Positions 1 through 9,779 of a stretch of DNA of 64,000 nt are shown here, one piece after another (positions within the stretch are counted from its first letter, which is position 1; each line of letters begins with the position of its first letter). The position numbers and the translations under genes were made by a program. The notes below the pieces were generated by a model. That model worked only from the letters and a program-made list of their open reading frames with translations, was not told the DNA's origin and did no database searches. Source of the DNA: Haematococcus lacustris (lineage: Eukaryota; Chlorophyta; Chlorophyceae; Chlamydomonadales; Haematococcaceae); assembly GCA_030144725.1 (NCBI GenBank), contig JASKMD010000025.1:3701716-3765715 (forward strand), written 5' to 3'.

Positions 1-575
1 ATACGGGCCCGGCTGACGCCACGGCGCATGCCCTGATCCCTAGGCCTAGAAGCCTTAGGTGGGGGCTGGGGCTCTGGCTCCTGGTCTGACTCAGAAGCAC
101 CAGACTCTGAAGGGGGCTTGGACTTGGCTTGGCCAGGCTTCTTGGCACCCTCAGGTGGGTGAGGATACCCAGACCTGCGCCGGGCCTCAATGGCCGTGAA
201 GTGGCGGAAGGGGCATGGGTGGTTGGTCAGGTGGCCGGGATGGTTGCACTTGAAGCAGTATTGCCCAGGCAACAGGGGTTTCTTGGACCACAGCTCATCG
301 TGTCTGGGCCTCTTGCCAGCACCACCAGAAACAGGGGGCTTAGAGCCACGCCTGCCGGGGTGGGCCTCACCTCCCAGGGCACTTGACGCCTGCACAGCAT
401 GAATACCAGAAGAACCAGCACCCTTAGCAGGTGTGGTGGTGGACAGCATGACCACGTTGCGCTGAGCCTGCTTAGCAGCCTCCATAGCCTGAGACAGTGT
501 GGGGTCTTTAAAGTGAGCTAGGTCCTTAAGCACAGCAGGCTGTAGAGCTGAGCTGAGGCCCCTAGTGAACATACA
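1..575 (-). pseudogene. Ty3/gypsy-type gag fragment (C-terminal half), truncated
   Basis: The minus strand is open from about position 602 to the left edge. It encodes a capsid-like C-terminal segment (CMFTRGLSSALQPAVLKDLA, then DPTLSQAMEAAK) that aligns with the same part of the gag at 4437-6287, followed by a zinc knuckle CFKCNHPGHLTNHPC near positions 216-260. The knuckle is CX2CX4HX5C, one residue longer than the usual CX2CX4HX4C. A K/P/S/E-rich tail continues to the window edge. There is no start codon in the right place: an in-frame TAG lies at about 603-605 and homology stops just inside it, next to the satellite. So this is a 5'-truncated copy of a second gag lineage; the rest of the element would lie left of the window. 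Confidence 0.65.
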
Positions 576-729
576 CTCGCGCCGATTAAGGCCGGAAGTC
601 GCCTACGTCATTTCTTTCCGGGAGGCATACTGCAGATAGCCCCAGGAAAGGCCGACTCATCGCCGTTGTAATCGTTGAAAAACTCAAAGTTGCTGCGATG
701 TTATAACTATTTGAAAAGTTACCTAACCC

Positions 730-1938
730 TGTACCGGGTCCTACCGACCCTGTACAGGGTCCTAGGCCACAGGGTTCTGCCGCACGGCTACAGGGTCCTG
801 CGACATTTGTTTACAGGGTTCTGCCGCACGGCTACAGGGTCCTGCGACACATTCTCACAGGGTTCTACCGCACGCCTACAGGGTCCTACGACGCACGTCT
901 ACAGGGTCCTGCCGCACGCCTACAGGGTCCTGCTACATTAGGCTACAGGGTTCTGCCGCACGCCAACAGGGTCCTGCGACGTTTGTCTACAGGGTCCTGC
1001 CGCACGCTTACAGGGTCCTGCGACGTTTGTCTACAGGGTCCTGGCGCACGGCTACAGGGTCCTGCTACATTAGGCTTCAGGGTTCTGCCGCACGCCAACA
1101 GGGTCCTATGACACACGTCTACAGGGTTCTGCCGCACGGCTACAGGGTTCTGCGACACATTCTTACAGGGTTCTGCCGCACGGCTACAGGGTCGTACGAT
1201 ACACGTCTACAGGGTTCTGCCGCACGGCTACAGGGTCCTGCCACACTTTCTCACAGGGTCCTGCCGCACGCCTACAGGGTCCGGGGACGATTGTCTACAG
1301 GGTTCTGCCGCACGCCTACAGGGTCCTGCGATGTTTGGCTACAGGGTTCTGCCGCACGCCTACAGGGTCCTGCGACGTTTGGCTACAGGGTTCTGCCGCA
1401 CGCCTACAGGGTCCTGCGACGTTTGGCTACAGGGTTCTGCCGCACGCCTACAGGGTCCTGCGACCCACGTCTACAGGGTTCTGCCGCACGCCTACAGGGT
1501 CCTGTTACCCAAGTCTACAGGGTTCTGCCGCACGCCTACAGGGTCCTGCTACATTAGGCTACAGGGTTCTGCCGCACGCCTACAGGGTCCTGCGACGTTT
1601 GGCTACAGGGTTCTGCCGCACGCCTACAGGGTCCTGTTACCCAAGTCTACAGGGTTCTGCCGCACGCCTACAGGGTCCTGTTACCCATGTCTACAGGGTT
1701 CTGCCGCACGCCTACAGGGTCCTGTTACCCAAGTCTACAGGGTTCTGCCGCACGACTACAGGGTCCTGTGACCCACGTCTACAGGGTTCTGCCGCACGCC
1801 TACAGGGTCCTGTTACCCAAGTCTACAGGGTTCTGCCGCACGCCTACAGGGTCCTGTTACCCAAGTCTACAGGGTTCTGCCGCACGCCTACAGGGTCCTG
1901 TTACCCAAGTCTACATGGTTCTGCCGCACGCCTACAGA
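730..1938. repeat. 44-bp satellite array, about 27 copies
   Basis: Unit of 44 bp (for example 1341 to 1385) made of two related halves, each starting CTACAGGGTTCTGCCGCACG or CTACAGGGTCCTG followed by a variable block. Monomers are most uniform at 1280-1900 and drift toward the left edge. Because 44 is not a multiple of 3 and the unit lacks stops, long open frames occur in several frames; these are repeat artefacts, not genes. The array sits exactly between the truncated gag and the stop codon of the transposase-like gene. Confidence 0.9.
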
Positions 1939-1941
1939 GTC

Positions 1942-3400
1942 CTAGCTGCGGCTGAGGCTGTGCGCTGGCACAAAGAACATACGGCCGTAGCCCTCCCCAT
2001 CCTCAAAGCTGGTCACAAAGACTGTGAAGATCTTGGTGGCATCAAACATATACCAATGCTCATCTCCATAGCCCTGGTGCATGCTGCCCATGGCTGACTG
2101 CTGCGGGCGCTCATCAACTGGTGGAAGGGGGTCAGCCTGACGCTGTGATGCACCGGCTGCAAGCCTCTGGGACTTTCTGGTGCCACCTGTGCTGGCTGCC
2201 TCCGCTGCTGCCTGATCCACCCCACGCTTTGCTGACCTGTGCTGCTGTGGCCCACCTATACCGCTGGGCCCAGCAGCCCCTCCTGCATCTCCGTCTCCTG
2301 GTGGCTCACCCCCCTGACCTCCTGCGTTAGCCGCTGCTCCAGCTTCTGCTGCCTGCTGTGGCCTGGGAACAGCCTGACCTGTTGCTGCCAAACATGAGGG
2401 GTGGGATGTAGGGCGTGTCAAGTAGATGCGGCTGACTGCTAGGCGTAGGAACACCCCAGGCAGCTTGGGGTGCTCCAAACGAACCCAGAACTGCACATGG
2501 CCAGCCCAAATGGCCCACTTGTCGTCATCGAGCTCGAACGGGATGCTGACCCAGGTGTTGTTGCGGGTTATAGGGCGTTTGTACACACTGCTGAACACAA
2601 TGGTGCCATTGCAGTCTGCCCGCTGGTAGTACCGCACTGGATACTGGGGTGCAGGGCCATCGACCCGTGGAGCCTCCTTGGCCTCCTCCACTGCCTCCCT
2701 TTGGCTTAAGGCCTCACCGAACACCTGCTTGACGTGCCATGGCCGCCATGGGGTGGCCTCGTCGCTTTTCTGCAGATCCTGGACTGCCTTCATGCAGCCC
2801 CTCATCATGGCACCCGGGCTGTTCTGCAGTGGGCACTCTGCACTGCCCGCTCCCAACAGCAGGGCCTGCTGCCCGTCCTGTGTCAGCTCGTCCTTCAGGC
2901 GGGCCTTGTAGTCCTCCTGTGCCTCCGGCTCAGCCCGGTCAAGCAGCCTCTTGCTGGCGTTATGCCCGGCCACCCGCATGGCTATGTGGGCATCCAGCTG
3001 GGCTCCAGGAATGCCGCTGGTGGTGATGGATTTCAAGTCATGCAGGTCACGCTCGATCCAGAGCTCGCCAAACAGGTATGTCCTGCCCACATTGCTCTCT
3101 TGCATGAACAGCCTGTGCACACCACAGCCATGATACCATGTTGATGCATGGTCTGCCTGCAGCATGCATGCATTGTTGATGGGTAAGGTTGGCCTGCATG
3201 CTACTGTTTAAACTCTCACCTGCAGGCCGTTGTGTGGAGGTTTGGGCAGACTTGGTCAGTAGGCACAGACAGCTTGCCCTCGTTGTCTCCATGCGCAGCT
3301 GGGAGCTGAGGATCACGGCGGCAGCGCTCCAACCTGGCTGCATAGTTCTTCAGATGTGCATAGCCTGCCTCCATCCCTGCAGGGGTGGCGCTGTTCTCCG
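1942..3400 (-). pseudogene. C-terminal part of a transposase-like protein, possibly KDZ (Kyakuja-Dileera-Zisupton) type
   Basis: The main exon (about 3165-1942, some 400 codons) reads VGRTYLFGELWIERDLHDLK near its start, resembling the conserved segment after the DDE core of KDZ transposases, then a proline/glycine/alanine-rich linker, then a domain with AGHVQFWVRLEHP and LAVSRIYLTRP, and ends FVPAHSLSRS next to the satellite. A likely upstream exon lies at about 3218-3400, bounded by a 3' splice site (TTCAG) and a CAG/GTGAGA donor, but the phase between the two does not close by eye. No catalytic core is present. The family assignment is tentative; the alternative is an unknown algal transposon protein. 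It may be fused to, or may have been interrupted by, the gypsy element just upstream. Confidence 0.4.
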
Positions 3401-3448
3401 AGCCTGAATTGGGCAGACATATACACTTTGTTAGGTATGAGCTAGTCG

Positions 3449-3967
3449 TCATGCAGTGGAACCGTGCCTGTAAATGTTGGTTTGCAAATTACCTGGTGTC
3501 AAGTAGTGCCCACGGTAGGGCTCTGGCTGGCTCATCTTATATGATGGCAAAGCTGGTGGCTTACAGCCAGGCTGAAGGGGAATGGTGTGTCCCACTGGAC
3601 GTTGAGGGGGTAGAGTATTGAAAGGGGCGAAGACATCGTCGTACTCAGATATGAGTGCTGTCAGCTGAGCTGCCACTGCAGGGGGTATAGAGGTTGGGTA
3701 ATTGATAGGTGAGTTAAAGGGTGAGGTAGTTGATTGAGAGAGGGGGTCAGGGTCATTGGACAGCAAATTAGCTGGATTGAGGGTTGGGTGAACGGACAGC
3801 ACACTTGCTGGGGTAGGGTTGATGGGCTGAGACGAGATGAGAGCAACCAGGGACTGGCCACCTTTCCTTAACCACCTGTAAGCCACTTTTGCTGACACAG
3901 TGGCTTGCTTATGTTTTTGCCAGGATATGAGCACAATGGGGAGCCATAATTGGCGCTGCTGGCTCAC
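3449..3967 (-). pseudogene. Start of reverse transcriptase (pol), truncated
   Basis: Overlaps the end of the protease frame by about 59 bp in the +1 frame. It contains the protease-RT linker (TVSAKVAYRWLRKGGQSL), then the conserved RT entry ISEYDDVFAPFNTLPPQRPV, GHTIPLQPGCKPPALPSYKM and SQPE. The next expected motifs (the SPYGAPV/VKKKDG block, YxDD) are absent: after about 3500 the reading diverges to unrelated residues. Either a +1 frameshift was used or a one-base indel separates protease from RT. Confidence 0.75.
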
Positions 3968-4436
3968 ATTTGAGTATTGTTTTAGCAGAAGCCATTTGTA
4001 CTGTAATAGTACGTGCTAGGTAGTCCAACAGCACACCATTGGACTGAAGCCAGTCACTGCCCATTAAGATGTCAAAGGCAGAGAACATCTCAGGCATCAC
4101 CAACAACTCGACCCTGCAGCTCAGAGTCTGCACATTCAACTGGACGCTGCATGCATGCGTACAAACGACGGGCTGCCCATTAGCCACAAGGAATTCCTTG
4201 GGCTGCTTCAGTTTATAACTGGACAGCTGGTACTGCTCAACAGCAGCACAATTGATAAAGCTAGCCGCTGCCCCACTGTCAAACAGCAGAGTGCAATCAT
4301 AGCCATTCACTTTGCCAGAAAACGAGAAGTGTAATACACAGTCGTCTGTAGCAGGACCCTTGGGCATACATGCCTTCTCAGCGGGCACAGTGCTACAGGC
4401 ACCAACACAGTTCTGACCGGCTGGTTGGGCAACACA
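3909..4436 (-). CDS. Retropepsin-like aspartic protease domain
   Basis: The frame continues from gag after the TGA, without a shift. It has the retropepsin signature LLFDSGAAASFI (catalytic Asp in DSGA, as in many Ty3 elements) and, about 85 residues on, the second conserved block FDILMGSDWLQSNGVLLDY. There is no strong start codon at its beginning, which fits synthesis as a Gag-Pol product by readthrough or, if the TGA is a mutation, a formerly fused polyprotein. It stops at 3909, inside the overlap with the next pol segment. Confidence 0.8.
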   Translation of the reverse strand, partial: CVAQPAGQNCVGACSTVPAEKACMPKGPATDDCVLHFSFSGKVNGYDCTLLFDSGAAASFINCAAVEQYQLSSYKLKQPKEFLVANGQPVVCTHACSVQLNVQTLSCRVELLVMPEMFSAFDILMGSDWLQSNGVLLDYLARTITVQMASAKTILKCEPAAPIMAPHCAHILAKT

Positions 4437-6287
4437 TCAGCGGCGGCGATCACCCTTGCCACCCTGCTGCTTCCATCCACCCTTGCCTGGGCTGCGGTCA
4501 CGCTTGCCTGGGCCCCGTGGGGGACGGTCCCCAGCACAATGGCCAGAAGGAGGGCCCAGGGAGGAGGGGCGGGGGAACCCAGAGACCCGGCGGGCCTCCT
4601 CAGCAGACAGGTGCTTGAGGTTGCAGTAGTCCCTGAAGTGGGCGGGGTTCCAGCAGTGGTGGCAGGCATGGCCAGGAGGTGGCCTGGGAGGGGCATCAGA
4701 CACAGGGGCAGCAGGAGGTGGGGGCCGTGGAGGACGTCCACCACCCTGGCTGCTGTGGCGACTTCCACGGTGGCCACTGCTGCTGCTGCTGCTGACATCC
4801 CAGTAGGGGCCACGAGGGGCCGCAGGAGGAAATCCTCCAGCAGGAGCGGTGAAGCCTCTGATACGGTCCATCTGCTTGTGAGGCACAAAGGCAGCTACAG
4901 GTGGAGGAGGGCGACGTCCCCCAATGCTGGTGGATACTGCAAACAACACCTTCTGCCCATTCACTGCAGCCTGGATAGCATCAGTGAGGGTGGGCTCAGA
5001 CATGAGGGCCAAGTCATGCACAACACGTCCCTGTAGCTCAGGGGTGAGACCCCTAATGAAGGTAGCCACAAGCATTGCAGGTGCCATGCAAGTCATGCCT
5101 GCAACAGTCAGGGTATTCCTGAACTCAGTGATGTACGCATTGAGGGTAGAACCATCTGTCATGCGTAATGCACCTGGATCCAGCAGCTTCCTGCGGTGCA
5201 CATCTGAGTCATTACGCAGGTCATCACCAGCCATCTCTTTAAAAGAGGTACGCAGGAATGACCGGGTGGGCCTAACGCCATGTGCAAGGATATGGGCATT
5301 CCTAGTGGCTGGATACCATACCTCACGTGCTTTGCCTGTCAAGAAGTTTGGCAGGGCATCAGCAGGGTCAATGCGCAAATATGCACAGTGGACTTCAAGG
5401 TCTTCACAGAATATTTCTGCTACTCGAGAGGTGTTGAGGCACTGATCTGTCCATTTCTCAGGACCTGGAACCTTGACCCTGGGCAGAGATGCTGACACAG
5501 GTAAAGGGGACGCAACCTGAGATGAAGGTGCCTGTCCTACTGACAGCGGGTGCGGCGCAACAGGTGCGACAGGTGCAGCAGGTGCGGTGGTGCCAGATGA
5601 GGCTGGTGCAGCAGGAGCAGGCTTTGCAGCAGAGGTGCCACTGCTACCATTCACAGCAGGTCGAGCTGACTGCGAATACTGGTTGCGTATGTCTGCCACA
5701 GTCTGCTCTCCACTCACCAGCGCATTCTGCAGGCCCTGGAGACGCTCCATCTCAGCGAGCTCCGCTCGGATCCGGACAGCTTCGTTCTGAGAAGCCTGGA
5801 GGTTCGCATTCGCTCCCACCAGCTGCTGGCGAAGCCTCTGAATCTCGTCAAATTGCGCAGTAGCCGCAGACGTGCCAACATCAGGCAGGATCGGGGCAGC
5901 TGTCAGGGCTCCTGCATAAGAGAGCGGGGCAGCTGCAGGGGCCGCCACAGCTGAAGGTGCTGGGCCAGCCGAAGGCTGAGCGGAGGACATAGCGTTCAGA
6001 GTCTGCAGCACGTTCTTCAGCAGATCCATAGCTTGAGCGGGCGGTAGACCAGTAACCCTCTCGATTTCCGCGAAGGCGGGGCTCGTGATAGGCACAGGAA
6101 GAGCGGGGGTGGTAATAGTTACCGTCGTGCCAGTATTTGGCGCCCCAGTCGCAGCAGGAACCGCTGCTGGAACACCAGAGGTGGCGTTCGGAGTCGCTGG
6201 GGGCGGGGAGCCAGGAGTTTGGCTCCCAGGAGCAGGACGCTCCTGTCGTTTGTCTCCTCCAGGAGGAGGCTCCTTATTGGCAGTCAT
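4437..6287 (-). CDS. Gag polyprotein of the Ty3/gypsy element
   Basis: 616-codon open frame. Residues 1-140 are P/A/T-rich; about 145-195 look like a coiled coil (FDEIQRLRQQLVGANANLQA); about 265-455 are the retrotransposon capsid region (EVWYPATRNAH, LNAYITEFRNTLTVAGM, TFIRGLTPELQGRVVHDLA); about 540-555 hold a canonical CX2CX4HX4C zinc knuckle, CHHCWNPAHFRDYC; the tail is G/K/R-rich. It ends at TGA (4437-4439), and the same frame stays open into the protease, so gag and protease are separated by that single stop. Start chosen at the first Met, 6287. The complete frame suggests a fairly young copy. Confidence 0.85.
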   Translation of the reverse strand: MTANKEPPPGGDKRQERPAPGSQTPGSPPPATPNATSGVPAAVPAATGAPNTGTTVTITTPALPVPITSPAFAEIERVTGLPPAQAMDLLKNVLQTLNAMSSAQPSAGPAPSAVAAPAAAPLSYAGALTAAPILPDVGTSAATAQFDEIQRLRQQLVGANANLQASQNEAVRIRAELAEMERLQGLQNALVSGEQTVADIRNQYSQSARPAVNGSSGTSAAKPAPAAPASSGTTAPAAPVAPVAPHPLSVGQAPSSQVASPLPVSASLPRVKVPGPEKWTDQCLNTSRVAEIFCEDLEVHCAYLRIDPADALPNFLTGKAREVWYPATRNAHILAHGVRPTRSFLRTSFKEMAGDDLRNDSDVHRRKLLDPGALRMTDGSTLNAYITEFRNTLTVAGMTCMAPAMLVATFIRGLTPELQGRVVHDLALMSEPTLTDAIQAAVNGQKVLFAVSTSIGGRRPPPPVAAFVPHKQMDRIRGFTAPAGGFPPAAPRGPYWDVSSSSSSGHRGSRHSSQGGGRPPRPPPPAAPVSDAPPRPPPGHACHHCWNPAHFRDYCNLKHLSAEEARRVSGFPRPSSLGPPSGHCAGDRPPRGPGKRDRSPGKGGWKQQGGKGDRRR

Positions 6288-6463
6288 TTGCTTAGGGAGA
6301 AAGTGGCGTTAGTAGCAACGTCGGTCGGAAACCAAAATGTAGCGTGTTAAGAGCAGCGCCGATAACCGATAACCACCTCTTTCCCACAGCGTGACACGGC
6401 CAGGGTTTAGAACGTTTCCCCCGAGGAGTCGAACCTCTGAAGCAGGTGTGCGCGAAGGCCCAC

Positions 6464-6860
6464 CTGCCCCTTTCGCCCACCATGTCACACTGCAGTACAG
6501 AAGTACCGTGAGGCGAGCTAGGCTTCGAGGAGCCGTTCGCTACACTACGTTCCCAGATCCCCTTAAAGGCCGGTCCGTGCTGCTTGAGGGCATTGTGGTG
6601 AAGTTAGACCGATGCGTTCTTTGCACGGTGTCGACTGCACCATGCGTGATAGTCAGATGGCAAGCATGGACAGCTTTATGCGTGGCACCTAATGTGGAGG
6701 GGACAGACGCTATCTGGGAAGTACGTGATGCTTATAAACTTAGCGGCCCAGCGCGTGGTGATGCTCTAGGGCCAGCCACCCTTGTGGACAACACACTCCG
6801 AGCTGGGTGTGAGGCAATGCGCCTCCCCCATGTGGCCCACTATAAGTGTGTGCAACGGTT
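6464..6860 (-). promoter_or_regulatory. Probable 5' LTR and primer-binding site of the gypsy element
   Basis: On the minus strand a CA-ending block (TGTGACA, about 6484-6490) abuts TGGTGGGCGAAAGG, consistent with the LTR/PBS boundary. A TATA-like box AGTTTATAAG lies at 6731-6740 (minus), in the expected upstream position. The outer LTR end is not recognisable and no second LTR is in the window, so LTR extent is a guess. A B-box-like GGTTCGACTCC occurs at about 6427-6437 (minus), downstream of the PBS. Confidence 0.4.
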
Positions 6861-6892
6861 GAAGGTGGAGGCTAGCATTTGCCCACACTCAC

Positions 6893-7325
6893 CGGGCAAC
6901 AACAGCAGCAGCAGCAGGGGTGGTGGTGGGGAGGGGGCAGGATGTGGGGCTGGGGCAGTGGGCACCATCCCCCACTCGCTCTCAGCCACTTGGCCCAGCG
7001 CCGGGCAACAAGAGCAGCAGCAGCAGCAGGGGTGGTGGTGGGGAGGGGGCAGGAGGGCAGGGTGTGGGGCTGGGGCAGTGGGCACCATCCCCCACTCGCT
7101 CTCAGCCACTTGGCCCAGCGCCGGGCAACAAGAGCAGCAGCAGCAGCAGGGGTGGTGGTGGGGAGGGGGCAGGAGGGCAGGGTGTGGGGCTGGCGCAGTG
7201 GGCACCATCCCCCACTCGCTCTCAGCCACTTGGCCCAGCCCCATCAGCACCGGGCAGCGGTGGTGCCGCACATGTCCGCCCAGCCCCATCAGCACCAGGC
7301 AGCGGTTGTGCTGCACCTGTCCGCC
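6893..7325. repeat. Minisatellites: 120-bp unit x ~3 followed by 45-bp unit x 2
   Basis: A 120-bp unit (compare 6961, 7081 and 7201) containing CAGCAG runs and GGTGGTGGTGGGGAGGGGGC is repeated about three times, nearly identical in the last two. It is followed by two 45-bp units starting CCATCAGCACC (7241 and 7286). Multiples of three keep several frames open, which explains long low-complexity frames here. Confidence 0.85.
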
Positions 7326-7539
7326 CACATGAAAGGTACGTGAAGAAGGTACTTACATTCTATGATTTGAATCTTAGCTTATCCAACAAAACAACTGCAT
7401 CTGCACCTCCTCATCTTTACAATCACTACAGCTTTCTGCCATACCATCTGCCATCTTTGCATGCATGCATGCATGCATGTCATGCACACAAGTCGTATGC
7501 AACACATGCAAAAATGCTCCCATGTGTGCATTGCATGTG

Positions 7540-8619
7540 TTGACAGTGTACCCACCGTTGATGTCAACCTATCCTCGCACACCCATCAAGTGTTCGGTGC
7601 CCCTTCCCCACCCACCCCACCCTCCGACCTCCACCACCTCCCAAAACCGTCATCACAGTCCTCATGTGACCCGACACCCGCCCCGCCCATCCCAAGCACA
7701 CGCGTGGACGCACTGCAGCGGGAGGTCATCCACACCACAATGCTTTCAGTGAGTGAACGTGCGCAATGAGTACCAAATGAGGCAGATCTTGCGCTCAGCG
7801 GGGCTCATGGCTGAGGGCGTGGGCAGGAGGGGACCCAGGGCAAGGATCATGAGCCACCAACGCCCCCTAACGCGCGGCCAGGTTGTGCACCTTGAGGAAC
7901 CTCGAAGGGGTGCTGGCCCAAGGGGCAGGGTTGACCATGCACATTACCTGAGAGCCCTCGAGATGCAGGTGGACACCGGGCTGGTGGTCAACGCAATACC
8001 CAAGGCCTTGAAGGGCAGCTTTGCTGTCATGGCACCTGGGCAGCAGCTGGAGGTGTCTACCCAAGGCCAAGCACGTAAGTAAAGCAGCCATAAAAAACCG
8101 CGACAAGACAGAGCAAGATTACACATGCAATAATGATAGGATACACATGCAGGATGCTAATGTGCATTGTGGTGTGCAGGTGAGGCCAGAGGTACTGGCT
8201 ACTGCGCCCTTGCATGGGATGGCAAAGCAAGGAGAGGGCAGGAGCGGCGTGTACTGAAATGTTCTGCGGCCCTCCGGGCCCAGCCTCCTCCTCCGCCCAG
8301 CCGGCTGCTGCAGCCCACCCAACCCACCCTCCAGTCCCCTCCGCCCAGCCGGCTGCTGCAGCCCACCCAACCCACCCTCCAGCCACCTCCGCCCAGCCGG
8401 CTGCTGCAGCCCACCCAACCCACCCTCCAGCCACCTCCGCCCAGCCGGCTGCTGCAGCCCACCCAACCCACCCTCCAGCCACCTCCGCCCAGCCGGCTGC
8501 TGCAGCCCACCCAACCCACCCTCCAGCCCCCTCAGCCTAGATCAATTGAGGCAGTTGTGGGGTGTAGTAGGCCGTGGTCCTCCAGCAAAGACAGTCTGTG
8601 GGCTGCTGGATGCACTTGA
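7540..8619 (+). CDS. Unidentified two- or three-exon gene, partial model
   Basis: Splice signals suggest coding: an exon ending about 7751 at TTTCA/GTGAGTG; a second (about 7760-8074) with AGLMAEGVGRRGPRARIMSH and LRALEMQVDTGLVVNAIPKA ending at CAAGCAC/GTAAGT; and a third from 8180 (TGTGCAG/GTGAGGCC) reading CALAWDGKARRGQERRVLKC and then a five-fold 16-residue repeat (PPPSRLLQPTQPTLQP) to a stop at 8619. The phase closes between the second and third exons (phase 1). I recognise no family. The 5' end and first junction are unresolved. Confidence 0.35.
8291..8530 (+). repeat. 48-bp minisatellite x 5, in frame within the putative exon
   Basis: Unit of 48 bp (for example 8341 to 8389) containing CCGCCCAGCCGGCTGCTGCA, five copies. 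The period is a multiple of three, so it would encode a perfect 16-residue repeat in the frame of the predicted terminal exon. Confidence 0.9.
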
Positions 8620-8918
8620 TGCACATGCACTATGAGCAATGTTTAATGGTGCTCTGACCTGTAGAAATGACACGACCTCCATCTGCACGAAGTTGTTGAG
8701 ATACGCAAACGCAGGATATGCACCTGCAATGCACACATAGCAGGTGCTGCATGTGGTGTGTTGTTGGGCAACGACATCATCCATAGCAATGGAGTCTGCG
8801 GTTGAAACTATGCTGTAATTGCCTGCAATATTACCTTTAGATGAAACTGCGGCAAGGGGTTGCTATGAGCACTGTCATATCACCACACAAGTTTCAGGCC
8901 TAAATGTTACACATGTGC

Positions 8919-9269
8919 CATCACTCCTACAAATTAGTCCCTGCGTTTGTCCCTGCGTTTTGCCGACCTTGTCCGATTGGGCTGAAGTTTTGATAGATGG
9001 TAGTTTGCAGGAAATAAAACATATTTTTCAGACAAAATATTTTAAAACAATCAAAGGCGGCTGCGCTGTGGCCCGCAACCTATCCCTGCACTCATCCCTG
9101 CACTCTAGCCACAGGGCCACAGCGCAGCCGCCTTTGATTTTTTTAAAATATTTTGTCTGAAAAATATGTTTTATTTTCTGCAAACTACCATCTATCAAAA
9201 TTTCAGCCCAATCGGACAAGGTCGGCAAAACGCAGGGACAAACGCAGGGACTAATCTGTAGGAGTGATG
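8919..9269. mobile_element. Long foldback (hairpin) element, arms ~156 bp, loop ~39 bp
   Basis: Left arm 8919-9074 and right arm 9114-9269 are near-perfect inverted repeats, from CATCACTCCTAC to CTGCGCTGTGGCCC and back. Only scattered mismatches are visible. The arms are AT-richer than the surroundings in the middle (AATAAAACATATTTTTCAGA). The loop 9075-9113 holds a short CCCTGCACT repeat. No transposase is encoded. It could be a MITE or a small-RNA hairpin precursor; no clear target duplication is visible. Confidence 0.85.
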
Positions 9270-9779
9270 TGACACCACATCATGTGTGATGTGGTACTAT
9301 TCCCTGCCAAGATGCACACACTGTATGCATCATCATGCAACCTAATCTATTGCGTACCTTGTGCCATGACGAGCAGACAGATATGTTTTCAGATTTAAAT
9401 TCGCTGAGGCTGGACAGGGGGCCGGGTTTGCAGCTGTTCTGCATGGTCGCAGTCGGGTCCACAATTTATGAGTCCCACGCGTTCATTTTGGCAGCTACGC
9501 AGCGAGACAAGAGCCAATGTTCTCACTGGCATCGTCGGTCGCTCCACTTGCAAGGAGCACGAAAGTCAGCGCTCAAGCTTTGCGATGCGCATGGGGTCTA
9601 TTGTACCGCACTCCGTCGACTGGACAGTTCTCTAGGCTACGCTTGGTCCAGATTCTACGGCAGGCTACGGAGGTGGACATCCGGCAGGGAGCTAACAGCG
9701 ACGCGCTGAGCCCAGCGGTGCAAGTCTTACATGCTGGGATGGCCTGTACGTGATATGCGAAAAATATTTAAATTTCCGC
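9270..9779. other. Intergenic stretch without recognisable gene
   Basis: An open frame on the plus strand (9335-9709) has no recognisable motif, no repeat and no convincing splice context. I cannot support a gene here. Confidence 0.4.

Larger units (their letters stand above)
3449..6484 (-). mobile_element. Ty3/gypsy LTR retrotransposon, 3' truncated
   Basis: Minus-strand order gag (6287-4437), aspartic protease (about 4436-3909), then the linker and first residues of reverse transcriptase (3967 to about 3500). Everything downstream in pol (RT core, RNase H, integrase) and the 3' LTR is missing; the sequence passes into the transposase-like gene at about 3400-3500. Upstream of gag, the minus strand shows ...TGTGACA immediately followed by TGGTGGGCGAAAGG (about 6484), the arrangement expected for an LTR end plus a primer-binding site. 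Confidence 0.75.

Noticed and set aside
730..1938. CRISPR-like array of alternating repeats and variable blocks
   Set aside because: The variable blocks are themselves drifted copies of one another, the period is a single 44-bp satellite unit, and the context is a eukaryotic nuclear genome.
6405..6484. tRNA gene suggested by GGTTCGACTCC and a CCACC-like end
   Set aside because: No cloverleaf forms: acceptor and D arms are missing, and the site is explained as the PBS region downstream of an LTR.
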